Shown here one piece after another: positions 10,273 through 21,722 of a stretch of DNA of 40,982 nucleotides. A program made the position numbers and the translations under genes. The notes under the pieces were generated by a model. That model was not told where the DNA came from. It searched no databases and was given only the letters and a program-made list of their open reading frames with translations. The stretch lies in the NCBI GenBank assembly GCA_049724395.1, contig JAUGWO010000147.1, positions 1 to 40,982 on the forward strand, given 5' to 3'. This stretch comes from Spongospora subterranea f. sp. subterranea. Lineage: Eukaryota; Endomyxa: Phytomyxea; Phytomyxea; Plasmodiophorida. How positions within the stretch are numbered: the first letter of the stretch is position 1; every line of letters begins with the position of its first letter.

Positions 10273-11763
10273 TCAATCCTGTTGAACCGATCTCATCTCC
10301 GGATCGATACGCACGATGGTCTCGTTGCGCTTGTGGTTGCGATTCCTCCTTGGCCGGCGCTTATCGTACGACTGATCGTGCTCCGGATCCGGGATCTCCT
10401 CCGGGATTCCATCCAGTCCCCGTTCCAGTGCCGACGACGACGACGACCCCGCTGTCAGCGTGCCGGCCGGGACGCGGGCCAGTACGGCCAGGTGGCGATA
10501 CCCGCCCACGATGGCCGTCAGATCGATTCCCTGCAGCGTTGATATGGGCGACGATTGGTATGATCCGTTGTCCATCTCCCATATGTAGATGGTCCCAGAT
10601 GTGGTCAGGCCGGCGGTCTGGTTGATGCCGGCCGCCAACCCTGTGAAACAATGGGTTGGCGGCAGACGGATGAAATTGGACGACGATCCCGATGATATGA
10701 TGGTGGTGGAGTAGATCGTGCCGTCCTCGCTCAACGCCGCTGTGTGGTTCTGACTACACGCCATCTGGATGATCCCCTTCCTTGACAGGCTCTTGACCTG
10801 TCGTGGCTCGTCGATCTGGCCTGGCACCGCGATGCCCTGGATCCCTAGTTGCCCTAACGAGTTGTCGCCCCAGACATAGACGCAATGGTCGAACCCGATC
10901 GCCGCGCAATGATCGGCGCCGCACGTGACAGACGCCCAGAACTCGGTATGGGTTTCGATCTTGCCGGCCGTCACGAATTCCCCTCCCCGATCCAATCGCC
11001 CTCGCCCCAATTGTCCTTCGGCCGATCTGCCCCACGTCCACAGATCCCCCGATTGGCTAACGGCGGCCGAGAAATGGCGACCGCAGGCGATCTGCTCGAT
11101 CGCCACCGATTGCAGCTGGGGGATGAACGACGGGATCTTGACATCGGCCATGGACGAGTTCATAAACGCCCCCGTCACCAACACCCCCCTTCCGTGACCC
11201 AACACGATGGCGCTATGCAGTGATCCGGCCGCCATTGTCTTCACAGCCTGATTGCACAATGGGCTGTGGCTGACGTGAAGGGTGATCGGCGATCGGATCA
11301 GGTGATCTGGACCGTCACCGAGACCTAGTTGCCCTCGGCTGGTGTTGCCCCAACCGTATAATGTGTTGTCGCTGCTCAGGCAGAGCGAGTGCTGGGATCC
11401 GACCGCCACCAACCGGATCTGGATATGGATCAGCGATCGGCATAGCGTCGGGAACGGCTGCGATCGGGTGTTGTTCAGGCCCAGTTGGGCGTGATGGTTC
11501 TGACCCCAAATGAACAGGACGTGATTGAACGTTGACGAATCGCCGGTTCGTGTTGGCGATGGCAGATCGGGTGTTAATAACACCGGTCCCACCACGAACC
11601 TAAACACACCACAAAATCCCCCCAAAATCTCAACTGACGAATACTGTCGTGAGAAATCGCCCTTACTTCTCAGACTGAATCTTCTCGGGAATCTGTTCCT
11701 CCGATTGAACCGGGTCCCGTTGATCGTCGATCTCTTCGCCATTCTCATCAACAGTTTCCTCAA
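10273..11763 (-). CDS. RCC1-repeat protein
   Basis: Seven-bladed RCC1-type propeller, shown by repeated W-G-x(4-6)-G-Q-L-G phrases: FIWGQNHHAQLGL, YGWGNTSRGQLGLGD, WTWGRSAEGQLGRG and YVWGDNSLGQLG. Each is followed by a G-x-x-H-(S/C/T) strand (GSQHSLCL, GSLHSAIV, GRHFSAAV, GADHCAA, SQNHTAAL, GYRHLAVL). The C-terminal 55 residues are low-complexity and basic (KRRPRRNRNHKR). Such proteins act as GTPase exchange factors or as scaffolds; this one cannot be assigned to RCC1 itself. The propeller begins near 11530 and no in-frame ATG lies between there and 11743. The only open starts (11763 or 11745) sit inside the 3' end of the RPEL gene in another frame. An unseen upstream exon is the alternative. 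Single-exon otherwise. Confidence 0.8.
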   Translation of the reverse strand: MRKLLMRMAKRSTINGTRFNRRNRFPRRFSLRSKGDFSRQYSSVEILGGFCGVFRFVVGPVLLTPDLPSPTRTGDSSTFNHVLFIWGQNHHAQLGLNNTRSQPFPTLCRSLIHIQIRLVAVGSQHSLCLSSDNTLYGWGNTSRGQLGLGDGPDHLIRSPITLHVSHSPLCNQAVKTMAAGSLHSAIVLGHGRGVLVTGAFMNSSMADVKIPSFIPQLQSVAIEQIACGRHFSAAVSQSGDLWTWGRSAEGQLGRGRLDRGGEFVTAGKIETHTEFWASVTCGADHCAAIGFDHCVYVWGDNSLGQLGIQGIAVPGQIDEPRQVKSLSRKGIIQMACSQNHTAALSEDGTIYSTTIISSGSSSNFIRLPPTHCFTGLAAGINQTAGLTTSGTIYIWEMDNGSYQSSPISTLQGIDLTAIVGGYRHLAVLARVPAGTLTAGSSSSSALERGLDGIPEEIPDPEHDQSYDKRRPRRNRNHKRNETIVRIDPEMRSVQQD

Positions 11764-12765
11764 TGATCCCCATCTCGATCAATTGTGTGCTCGTCGGTCG
11801 CGTGCTCAACAGCGCATTCAGCGACACCTGGCGCTGGTGCATCTCCAGCGCCCGCTGTCGATCGCCCATCGCCGGCGACATCGACTTGAGTATGTTCTTG
11901 GCGATGAGGGACTTGGCGGCCGGTCGGGAGCTGAGCATGCGCTGGAGGCGGTCGCGTGGCGACTCGATCGCGGTGCTGGCGGCGCTGGGCGCGACGGAAG
12001 TGGTCGGATCGAACCGCGATAGATCGCCATTGCTGCGCTTGAGAATGTTTCGGCTAACGAGTCGTTCGGCCGATGGGCGCTTACTCAGGAGCTGGGACAG
12101 TACGGTGGACTTGGCCTGAATAGCTGCAGACCACGGGAATTGAGCGCCATCCGGGCACAACACAGATCAATCGCAATGAGAAACGGACCGTTGGTGTTAT
12201 CGATGATGATGTGCTGATCGACCAAATTCTCCCGGGGCGATCGCGCTCCCAACTGCGTCTCCAACGACGACACCCGTTCGTGGAATTTCGACGATCGTTG
12301 CTCGTCTGGGGACAATATGTTCTTGTGACGCAGCGTTGACGCGCTCGGGCGCGGTGATAGCAATTTGGCCAACGCGTGCTGCCGTTCGGCCGGTAGTTTA
12401 GCGGTCTGGCCGATTGCGGCCGTGATGTGCTCGGGAACATCGCGAGTCTGTTGCGCAATGAGGAATCTGGACAGAGCCGAGCCCAGCTCCACGTCCGACA
12501 AGGAGCGATCCGTCTCGATATCCGGTCGGATCGTCAGTTCCACGTCTCTGACGAACCGCAAGGTTCGGGGGCGGCAATTATCACCCGACGGCAACGGATC
12601 CGGCGAAAGCGGAGCCGGGTGGGGACGGGCCTTGACAGATCGGGTTGGACGATGGGGCCGGTGCGCTGAACATGTTGACGATGATGGAGTACGGGCAGCT
12701 AAACACCCTGATACAACACAGGGAATCGTGCCAACGACCAACGACCCGTTTGCCACATACGACAT
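11663..12765 (-). CDS. RPEL-repeat protein (actin-binding type)
   Basis: Two exons, 12765-12189 and 12123-11663, with a 65-nt intron at 12124-12188 (donor GTCCGT, acceptor CTGCAG), give 345 residues. Five RPEL-like motifs are visible: LLSPRPSASTLRHKNIL, a weaker LGARSPRENLVDQHII, LLSKRPSAERLVSRNIL, MLSSRPAAKSLIAKNIL and LLSTRPTSTQLIEMGII. RPEL motifs bind G-actin in MRTF and Phactr proteins; no SAP or PP1-binding domain is evident here. The tail is acidic (VDENGEEIDDQRDPVQSEE). The Met at 12765 is chosen because upstream residues look like translated leader; the frame stays open to 12888. The start could also differ if another small intron lies in the Pro-rich N-terminus. Confidence 0.75.
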
Positions 12766-13016
12766 GACATGAAAAGGGCTTTGGTCCGGGACCCAGATAC
12801 GACGGGCGCGTGTCGGTTCATGAGCCCTATCAATGTAAATCACACCAGAGCAACATCGAACGAAGGAGAACGCCAAACGCTCAACCACAGATCGATGAAA
12901 TCATCGGGCGACACCGAGAACGGCGCCCACTAGGATTCGGTGCCCGTTTTGAAGCAATTACGGAGGAATACAGAGATATCGGTTTGTGTATTTGAGAAAT
13001 AGTGGGTCATGATTCG

Positions 13017-14744
13017 TTAGCGAATGGCGACAATATCGTCTATTTTCAAGAGCATCCTGACACATTCCGTGGCAAGATTGATGGCGCTGGTCGTAACCAA
13101 CAAGGGCTGAACGACGTTCTCCTCTAGGATGTCGGTGATGCAGCCTTTCCGTACATTGATGCCGGCGGTGACCGCTCCTTGGGCGTGGCGGGACTTCAGT
13201 TCGGTCACGATTTCCATCGGGTTCAAGCCAGCATTCTCAGCCAGCGTGAAGGGAATCACCTCCAACGCATTGGCGAACTCTCGGATACAGTACGATTCCA
13301 TCCCAACCAATGACTGAGCGTGTTTGGCCAGCTTCATGCTGACTTCAATCTCAGGTGCACCACCTCCAGCAATCATGTACCTATAAATTTTGGATTATAA
13401 ACATTGAGACGAATGTAAATGGGTAAAACAACTACTTTTGCTTGATGAGACAGCGAATAACGCAAAGGGCATCATGCACCGATCGCTCGGCTTCTTCAAG
13501 CATGAGACGGTTCGATCCACGAACCAAAATCGAGACGGTACGGCCAGGGTGCTTAACGCCGGTGATTTTAACCAGCTTGCCATCCGGAGTGGAGACCTGA
13601 TAGAAACGATTCGGAACAGATTAAAATAAAGTTTCGGCGATGAACACTGCACCACACTAACCTCTTCGGCCATCTCAGCAGCTCCCATCTTGTCGATCGA
13701 GAAGCTATCGATGTTGGCGATCGGCGACAGACCTAGCGTCTTACTGACAAACTCCACATCTTCGCGTTCGACATCGGTAACGACCATGATTCCCTTCTTG
13801 GCCAGGAAATGGAGCGACAGGTCGTTGACGGCATCGCGGAGGATCGATTTCTGGATCAGCAGCACGTTGCATCCAGACTTGACAATGACCTTCACCAAGC
13901 CAAGAATGTACTTTCGCTCTTCACGAAGGATGCGATCCATCTGTTGATAATCGGACACCAGGACTGAGTTCTCCATGTCAGTCTTGGGCGCCGACAGACA
14001 GAACTGAATCAGGGCGATCTTAGCGTTGGAAATTCTGGTAGGACCGCCAGCGGCATGGCTGGCATGTTGAGGGAATACCAGCCCGTGAATCATCTCGGTA
14101 TCGTCCACCGTTCCGCCCAGCTTCTGCACAACTTTGATGTCCCGCAGGTCAACGTTCGACGCTGTGGCAGGGTCGATGACGGAGAATACGGCTTCAACCG
14201 CTAAAGGCGCTAAACGAGTCGAGTGGGCTGAAACAACTTTAGAATTGAGACTGGTGGTCGCCGCTTGAACAAGAGACGCCTTGTCGCTCAAATCCACTTT
14301 GGTCGCCATTTTTGTCAGAATATCTTGGGCCAGCGACGCTGCTAGACCAAACGCGTTGCTGATTATAGAAGGATGAATCCCTTTTTCCATCAGATTCTGG
14401 CTTGCCTGAAGAAGACCTCCGGTGATAACGGTGACCGATGTCGTACCATCTCCGGCTTCGACATCTTGGGATTTCGACACATCGACAAGCATACGCGCCG
14501 CAGGGTGCGACACTTCCAGTTTCGACAGAATCGTAGCGCCATCGTTTGTAATGACAACCTCCCCATTAGACGATGTGATCATCTTGTCCATACCGCGGGG
14601 CCCAAGAGAAGTCCTGATGCAATCGGCAACAGCTTTGGCGGCAACAATGTTCGATGAGCGAACATCCCGTCCCTTCTCACCGCCCGAGAACTGGTCGCCC
14701 GAGGCGGGTTTGGCAACGGCAGCGGGTGTGGATTCGACAGCCAT
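13017..14744 (-). CDS. CCT4: T-complex protein 1 subunit delta (CCT4)
   Basis: Subunit of the cytosolic TRiC/CCT chaperonin that folds actin, tubulin and WD proteins. Three exons, 14744-13662, 13596-13436 and 13380-13017, with introns of 65 and 55 nt, give 535 residues, the usual length. Group II chaperonin signatures are present: [22 protein letters not shown], the ATPase motif GDGTTS preceded by SQDVEA, and [10 protein letters not shown]. Delta-specific phrases include [33 protein letters not shown] and [16 protein letters not shown]. The frame is fully open after splicing. The ATG at 14744 gives the typical short Ala/Pro N-terminus. Confidence 0.97.
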
Positions 14745-15849
14745 GTTATTTATGGGCGCGTTCAGGGAAGTGGTACAATGCCGTCACGGACCCGACCACA
14801 TGGAGATACGCGACACATATCCCATGGGGGCACTCTAGCGTATATACCGATCACGGTCCTTCAGCCAAGGACTGGCGCGGCCCAACACCGCACCTACCAC
14901 GTCAAATAGCGTGATCTACCGCAGGCCTACCAAGGCTGAAAGAGTGAGGCTACCACACCAGCCAGAGTCTGGAAACCACTGCCTGGCCTTGGGCCCAGCG
15001 TGATTCGTGTCGCTCCGAGCCCAATCTCACCGCTCTGCAGGCTCTTCAAAGGGGAAGTTTTTGGCCCAGCTTGTTTCGCGGTCCCAAAACGAGATCAGGA
15101 ACAAATAAACCCTACTGGTTTCGGTTTTATGACCCTGGCCAAACGTACGTGTGATCTATTGCAAAGTTATGTACCTTTCAGGAAGAAGTCCTTGGAATAT
15201 GTGTGGGGAGGTTTGAAATCCATTTCGCTGATATATGCGCCCCGAATTGATATAAATAACTCAAAGCAATTGGTTTCGGTTTACCAGAATTCTGCAGACG
15301 CCGATTCTCAAAATGTTGAATTTAAAAAAAATGTACACGTCAAATTGAAGAGCATACGCGTCTTGAGACAATAGTAAGAGATGTCCTATCTTGAGATAGT
15401 GTTAGGGCTTGTGGACCACATTCCTTTAAACATATCGCTGTTGACGGTAGCAGGCGATCCCTGCGGCCGCTACCAGGAGTCCGTTTCCACGACATATATC
15501 GCGATGGCCCTATACATGTTGCCCCCCCCAGCTATCGCCCGCCCTCCCATCTCCCTCCGGTACCGAGTCTTGATTCCTTGTGTTGGGCCTTGGAGTCAGT
15601 GAAGTGTGTCAGGACGCGTGTTGTCGCCAGCGGGTGATGTTACACACACACACACACACACACACTCTCTGGCTCTGTCTGTCCCTGTCAGTTGCTGACT
15701 GCAGTCTTCCCAGACGCTGTCGGTACTCACAAACGGACTCAACCAGAACGTCCTTTTCTATCCTTGCCTTTAGTAGCCTTTAGTCGGCAAAATCGCAGCT
15801 GGGCTCGGCAACCACGCGTGTTCCTGCGCGAACATGCAGTCCAGGCCAA
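14745..15849. other. Intergenic region between CCT4 and the PAP2 gene, divergent
   Basis: Carries the divergent 5' flanks of CCT4 (-) and the PAP2-C gene (+). An open frame at 15000-15374 (+, 124 codons) shows no family motif and I cannot call it a gene. An (AC)n microsatellite of about 11 units lies at 15643-15664. No tRNA or 5S gene was recognised. Confidence 0.5.
15643..15664 (+). repeat. (AC)n microsatellite
   Basis: Uninterrupted AC dinucleotide run of about 11 units, upstream of the PAP2-C gene. Confidence 0.95.
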
Positions 15850-16830
15850 ATGCGAGGCGGGTTGAAAAACGGGAACCGAATAGGCTTTCGGGCGAATACC
15901 CGGTGGAAGACGAAAATTTCTGGCCGGGAAACTGTTCTGATCAGAGAAGAATGCGCATGCAGCAGAAAGGACGATAACGTAGAATACGACGGACAGTGGG
16001 TATTGCCGGTCCGGCAACCGTTTTTCCGGTTTCTGCTGATGCTGCCTGCCGTATTCCTTGTCATTCTGGTTATGGCGTTGGTCCAAGTCCATTCCGATTC
16101 GGATTATCACGAGCGCCAGAATGGTCGATTCACTGAGCCGTTGTACGATATTGGTCATTGCATGCTCCCGAACATGAACACCGACACCCATAAGCTGATC
16201 GCCGAGATCCCGCTGTTTGCCTTGCTGGGCTTAACGGCTGTCGTATCATTCACCGTCGACAGCAAGGACAGGACCCGATTGATACGCCGCTATGCCTTGC
16301 TCCAGATGTGCCTCTATATGCTCAGGACGTTGTCGCTACTGGGAACGCGTCTACCGCCTTCGGATCCGACCTGCAATCCCCGCCCGGTCGAGGGCGTCAC
16401 GTTCGTGGTTTCCGCTTTGAGGATCGTGGCCCTGCTGGATTCAGCCTGTACCGACATGATGTTCAGCGGCCACACAACATCGGCGACCTCCATGCTGGCT
16501 GTCTGGGTGCATAATCCCCGCGTTCCCAAACTGATCAAAGCTATTGGCATTGCCAACTTGGCGCTATGCGGATTTGGGTTCGTATCGTCCAGACTGCACT
16601 ACACGGTTGACGTCGTCGTGGCGTTCATCATCTCAGTTTTACTCGTCCTTTGCTATAACTCAGGTTGGCAACTGATCAAGCTGCGATACCCAGTGCCGCG
16701 TCCGTCGACTCCCCTTATCGCCAAAATTATCTACTGGATTGAGGGCGATGACTTGAGAATCGCCGACAATTACTCGCAACCTCTGAGGATACCGACGTCG
16801 GACAACCAGAGGTCGAATAAACTAGCCTAA
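15850..16830 (+). CDS. Sphingomyelin-synthase-like phosphotransferase (PAP2-C family)
   Basis: Integral membrane enzyme of the sphingomyelin/inositolphosphoryl-ceramide synthase group, which moves a phospho-head group from a phospholipid to ceramide, usually in Golgi or plasma membrane. The 326-residue, intron-less frame has about six hydrophobic segments, the first at residues 58-78 (LMLPAVFLVILVMALV). Family marks are the RRYALLQMCLYMLRTLSLLG segment, SDPTCNPRP, the C3-type motif CTDMMFSGHTT (catalytic His near residue 206) and the C4-type motif SRLHYTVDV (His about 250, Asp about 254). These make up the His-His-Asp triad. Substrate head group cannot be read from sequence. The N-terminal 55 residues are basic and poorly conserved, so a start at a later Met is possible. 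Confidence 0.88.
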   Translation: MRGGLKNGNRIGFRANTRWKTKISGRETVLIREECACSRKDDNVEYDGQWVLPVRQPFFRFLLMLPAVFLVILVMALVQVHSDSDYHERQNGRFTEPLYDIGHCMLPNMNTDTHKLIAEIPLFALLGLTAVVSFTVDSKDRTRLIRRYALLQMCLYMLRTLSLLGTRLPPSDPTCNPRPVEGVTFVVSALRIVALLDSACTDMMFSGHTTSATSMLAVWVHNPRVPKLIKAIGIANLALCGFGFVSSRLHYTVDVVVAFIISVLLVLCYNSGWQLIKLRYPVPRPSTPLIAKIIYWIEGDDLRIADNYSQPLRIPTSDNQRSNKLA

Positions 16831-16835
16831 TATAA

Positions 16836-18540
16836 CAATCATTTCAACAGCAGTTGAGATCCGTATATCACTCAAACTCAACAGACGTCTCATTTTTTAC
16901 CAACTTAGAAAGATTTGTTTGAGAGCGATAAGGACGTGGATGTCCAGAGTAAGTCATGTCCAGGTCATGAAAACAGTGTTTTTACCGTAATAGGGATGAC
17001 AAAGGAATTATTTTGGGAGATAATCATAAACAAAGGATAGGTCGCGGTGAGCCGATGGAAAAGATGGATAGAGTTTGCCTGTAGAGGGGTTTGCACAATC
17101 GTCTCTTTTATAGAGGCAACTCAAGACCTGGAATTACTCGAGAGGGCTCTCTATCATTCACGACCATTGGAGGCAAAATCCGACAAGTATCTTACCACAA
17201 GCCGCTCAACATTTATCAACACCTTCCTCGCATTTTCCTCGATAATCCAGCAGTCATCAAAGGCTATATCAGAGGCGACATCTCAAGTATTGCTCATGTG
17301 ATAGAACCCTTCTGGAGGATCATCGTTCTCCTTCATCCATTCTTGGCTAGAGGCGCCACACTACGTTTTCTTATTCCTACCTTCGCCACTTTTACTCAAA
17401 CACGGCTAGTAGAGATTAAGTCCAAGATCACTCCCGAACAATACGTAGGAGGGAAACACGGGGGAGGCGTTGATCGATAATGGTTTAATGGTCAGAGTTT
17501 TGGTAAAAAATGGATTTTTCGAATTTTATTGAAGACATCAGTCACCAGGAGATGGCCCAATCGGTAGCCTGCTCGTGAGTTCTCCTCTATCCTTCCGGCA
17601 GAATTCTACATCAGTCATTGACGGCGTTGATTTTGTTGACGAGGGTTAAGTCCTCTTATGACGATGTCATCACGACTGCCGGCAGGAAATGAGGCAGCGA
17701 AAATCGAACGATGTGTATACAGAGGTTGGAGATACAACAGCGATGAACGCCCAGATCCATGTCCCTATCGCTTTTTAGAAAGACAAAAACCTTCTCTAAC
17801 TCGGTTCACGTCTAAATATTTCTGCCCTACAAAGTGTTGCCACTAATTTCCATTTGGAATATATTAGGCAAGATTCTGTAAATTCAAGGACTTACGAGGC
17901 GTTTTTCGATTGATTTAGCAAACGAATCACTAATTCGAAGAGCGTTCACCTCAATAACCCGCGAACAGCCTCTTCATTTCCCGGCAACCTTTGATCGCTG
18001 AAAAAACAACTTGAACACCCCATCCATTACAGCGATCGTCATGACACCATCAAAAAGCGAATAATGGGAATACAGAATCGTCTCCCAATTATTTTTCAAC
18101 CACTTATGCTCTAGGAGTTGGCTGTGGACATGCAGGCTCTTCACGAATTGGTGATTAGGAAGTTGACCTGATGTCAGATGAGTTTTCAGATTCCCTTGAG
18201 CTGACATTGGCAAAACTTACGCCTGAAACATCATTGAGGCGATAAACGAGACGAACGATACTTCTCCCCGTCGTGATGCCGACAAGCACCGTTCCAATGC
18301 ACCCAAGTATGAGATCGGCGATTTGAAATACATCCCGGCCCTGCTCAAAACTCGAAGATGGCCGTTCCTGATTACTGCCGAGATTGCATACTCCCTAAAG
18401 CTACCGGCGTCTTGGCGACTACACAGCGAGTCACGCTTCCAAGCTCAAAACTCATTACGCTAATGACATTCCAGCACGAGTCCAAGTGATTCCAGCGGAT
18501 CCCATTTACCTACCGGGTGGATACTCCCAATCACTTTATA
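16836..18540. other. No recognised gene; scattered short open frames
   Basis: Open frames occur at 17047-17301 (+), 17091-17480 (+, 129 codons), 17658-17846 (+) and 17974-18213 (-), and a plus-strand frame at about 18225-18460 contains KYEIGDLKYIPALLKTRRW. None shows a family motif, and no consistent exon chain could be built. The mix of short protein-like pieces suggests degenerate mobile elements or lineage-specific genes. Confidence 0.4.
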
Positions 18541-18797
18541 CCGTTGCTTCAAACGCTAAAAAAAAATCTTCTTGAGCTAATCAAACTTAACGCAAGCAAA
18601 TCTAGAATTCCTAATTGACCGGCAAGACTCGACCCGCGTTGGCGTGTTTCCGAGGACCGGGCCTAGAAAAAGCGATACATCTCCAAACACAATGTCTGCC
18701 TTCGTAAATGTCGAGTTCCTGTCGGTTAACTAGGAATTCTAGATTAGCTTCCGTAAACTTCGACCAGCTCAAGTAGATTTTCGAGCGTTTGAAGCAA
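18541..18797. repeat. Old inverted repeat, arms of about 88 bp
   Basis: The arms 18541-18628 and 18707-18797 are inverted copies at roughly 78% by eye, sharing ttgcttcaaacgct and aatctagaattccta. Both arms encode the same peptide on their own sense strands (ANLEFL followed by I-D-R-Q or V-N-R-Q). The duplicated piece was therefore coding. The spacer is about 78 bp. Confidence 0.75.
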
Positions 18798-19949
18798 CTT
18801 ATAAACTTGACTTTCAGGAACTTGCAACTTGAATGGGCGTTCAAACAAAATATGAACTGTTTTAGTGTCTTGGTTAGTGTTGAGTCATAGAATGGCAGAA
18901 TAATTTACCGGACACAGATGCAGTATTTGTCGACTGGGAAGGAAATCCACCATCTGAGCGTCCGTGGCCTGGCCAACAACGCTCAGCCTGGCCGACAACG
19001 CTCCGACGTGACGAGAGGCCATTAGGCAATTTCATGAGCAATACCCCGACGAGCCAGGTCCCGGTTCAAAGTGGGAGGTGGCGTTATGAACCCACTAAGG
19101 ACCTCGCCGAAGACGCGACAGAAAAATGCACCACACTAGCTTCTTCAATAGATTCGTCCTGTCACTTTCATCCTCCGTCTCCAAAACAGATTGCAAATGA
19201 GCAATCACATTGGAACCAAATTCGCTGCCAATATTGATGGATTCAGTTTGAGGGTCAAAAATTGTTGGAGGGAGGACGTTCATGTTCATCTCCCATTCTT
19301 TGACTCTAAATAATCTCCGAGTAGATTGCCGTGCACAAAAATGATTCTGGAAGCTGATTGTCTGTCTGAAATTCCAGCAGTAGTCTTTCGAATTTTGCGA
19401 CTTCATGACGCGTGTACGGTGCTCGGAAGTAATAAGTCACTTTTTTTTGCACCGACTGTTTCAACTTTGTAGAGCCTGCTGATATTCCATATTGACTAAC
19501 ATCACCAGAACAACTACGCTTTCAGCCAGGTCCACGACAGCGCTCCCATCATAGTCATAATCATGTTGATCGGAAAAAAATTGACAGGTTTCCAGATGAG
19601 CGTCAAAACATCTTTTCCATCCTTGAACCAATTCAGGTTCCGGAGAAGAATCGAGATTTCTCAGCATATGCTTTGAAAAACAGTGAATACAGTTAAAAGA
19701 ATGTAGCGTCTTGTTGACCTTTGGTTCGAGATTTCATATGCGATCTCGCTGCACAAGCTGGCCGTCCCATGGCGATGGTGAACCTCAAGTGGTTGACAAA
19801 CCAGTACAAAACTCTAAGAATTCGGCTGCTTCAGATTTTCGACGGGGACCGTGACTCCGTTTTTACTCCTTCGTTTTTACTATGCTTGTCAAAAAACGTT
19901 TAAACGCGTTCAAAACGAGTAAAAACGGTTTTTGTTTGAACGAAGGTCC
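18798..19949. other. No recognised gene; two short minus-strand frames
   Basis: Minus-strand frames at 19461-19667 and 19095-19406 lie in series and could be two exons of one small protein (the second has EDESDRTNLLKKLVW), but no motif supports it. A short direct repeat (ggccaacaacgctc, then ggccgacaacgctc) is near 18974-19005. At 19860-19925, alternating AAACG/CGTTT words sit just outside the end of the transporter duplication. Confidence 0.35.
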
Positions 19950-20829
19950 GCTGCCGATATCTTGTTGAACCTGTGAACAATATAATTAGTATTTGTTATC
20001 ATATTTGAATATGTGCACATGACGCACGCTGTGATCGACGATGACATTTTCATCCACGGAATAATAATCAATAACAAAATACAAAACAGTTTCAGAAACA
20101 ATTTGTGGCGTTCGCTCCATAATCGCACGATGGTTATGGGGCGTAAAATGATTCTGCCGGCACAAAGAGGGATTAGGACTAAGTACGTCAGCTGAAGCAA
20201 AATGTCGGTCGGATTTAGAGTGAACGAGACTCCAGAATTAGGACCCAAAAGCAACACCGGCAATAAAAACGGAATGGTAAAAACCTAAGTGAACACTTTT
20301 ACACGAAGACGGTTAGAAACAGTACCAAAGCGAACCTACCGCGAGAACATTGCTGAAAACCGTAAAAAATAATGACAAGGGCATATTTCCACGACATTGG
20401 GCAACAAGAACTGAGCCGGTACTGACTGTGGTTGGAGATCGGGCAAATACCCCTAAACCCAGGATAACAAAGGAATCTACAGGAATGTGTCGAAGCGCTA
20501 GGGCAAATAACGGCGTGATGAACAATATAGACAGAAGCCCTAGTGTGGCGGATGGCCAAAGCCGAACAAGATCTCTGACTGATTCAAGGTGTAGTTCCAG
20601 GCCTGAGATGATAAATATAACAATAATCTAACCACATTCGGTGAATCAGATACGACATTGGGGGAGATACACGATCCCCTACGCAAATTGACTGGAGAGG
20701 TGTATCATCCAGATACTTTCCTGGCGTGGGCCAAAGCCAACCCAGAAATAGTGCCACGATCAAGCCCAGTGGCATAATCCACCGCGTCCATCTGATTCGC
20801 AGCGAACGGTAAAATGTCATGGTAGCCAT
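19950..20829 (-). pseudogene. Truncated inverted copy of the SLC10A7-like transporter
   Basis: Mirrors the first three coding exons and about 20 bases of the fourth, with all three short introns. At 19950 the match ends and the frame runs into unrelated sequence, stopping at 19910 after DLRSNKNRFYSF. The last two to three membrane segments are therefore missing. One substitution changes the conserved phrase LSPTT to RSPTT, placing a charge in a family motif. The copy is unlikely to make a working carrier but keeps its promoter and could still be transcribed. Confidence 0.85.
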
Positions 20830-21127
20830 CTACCGACTGCACCGCAGATGGACCTGCGCAGTGAGCCTATGACTCAGGTCGAGTGGGTGGGTCGTTCAAT
20901 AGGGCTGCGCTGACCTGTACTTTCATCCTTCTGAGGCTGCGGTAAATAGTCATGTATACGACTATACGTACAATACAACGTACACCAGTAGTTCACTACG
21001 TATTGGCAAAACGGAGTGAACGTGTACTGTAGTACAGTAGGTATTTATTTACAAGGAGTCTAACGACGCCGTATCGTCGTACGATTGCTCTACTAGTGTT
21101 ATCGCCACCATTGACGTATAATCAGCT

Positions 21128-21364
21128 TTAGCTGATTTGATTATTTCGTACCGAATGTGATGGCATTACTTTCCTCGGCAGTGGAATAGAATACTGAAAT
21201 TCTTCAGATGTCTGGCCGGTAAAATACTTAATTATCGCCATCGACTCGGCATCGTCGAAAACATTGTCTTGACAAGATTGCCGGACATAATGCTTGGGTG
21301 CCTCAGTCTTTTGACTAAATGACACGATCAATCTCTGTGCGTTGTCCGCAATGGAAATCTGCAT
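21128..21364 (-). CDS. 78-codon open frame spanning the palindrome spacer
   Basis: Starts at the ATG at 21364 and covers nearly all of the unique 212-bp spacer, ending just inside the left arm. The protein (MQISIADNAQRLIVSFSQ... FTGQTSEEFQYSIPLPRK) has no recognised motif, signal or membrane segment. It may be a small gene caught between the arms or a chance frame. Confidence 0.3.
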   Translation of the reverse strand: MQISIADNAQRLIVSFSQKTEAPKHYVRQSCQDNVFDDAESMAIIKYFTGQTSEEFQYSIPLPRKVMPSHSVRNNQIS

Positions 21365-21722
21365 TCGATGTTGCGCAAAGTAATGCCATCACATTCGGTA
21401 CGAAATAATCAAATCAGCTAAAGCTGATTATACGTCAATGGTGGCGATAACACTAGTAGAGCAATCGTACGACGATACGGCGTCGTTAGACTCCTTGTAA
21501 ATAAATACCTACTGTACTACAGTACACGTTCACTCCGTTTTGCCAATACGTAGTGAACTACTGGTGTACGTTGTATTGTACGTATAGTCGTATACATGAC
21601 TATTTACCGCAGCCTCCTGAGAAGGATGAAAGTACAGGTCAGCGCAGCCCTATTGAACGACCCACCCACTCGACCTGAGTCATAGGCTCACTGCGCAGGT
21701 CCATCTGCGGTGCAGTCGGTAG

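Noticed and set aside
10269-11223. Several plus-strand open frames opposite the RCC1 gene
   Set aside because: GC-rich antisense shadows with Arg/Pro-rich noise composition; the minus strand has seven clear RCC1 blades.
13500-13535. B-box-like ggttcgatcc word
   Set aside because: It lies inside the CCT4 coding sequence, has no matching A-box, and encodes conserved residues of the chaperonin.
14880-15060. Structured GC-rich stretch upstream of CCT4, considered as a 5S rRNA or tRNA gene
   Set aside because: No 5S internal control sequence and no A-box/B-box pair or cloverleaf could be drawn.
15000-15374. 124-codon open frame between CCT4 and the PAP2 gene
   Set aside because: No motif, no exon support, and composition unlike its neighbours; noted only as intergenic content.
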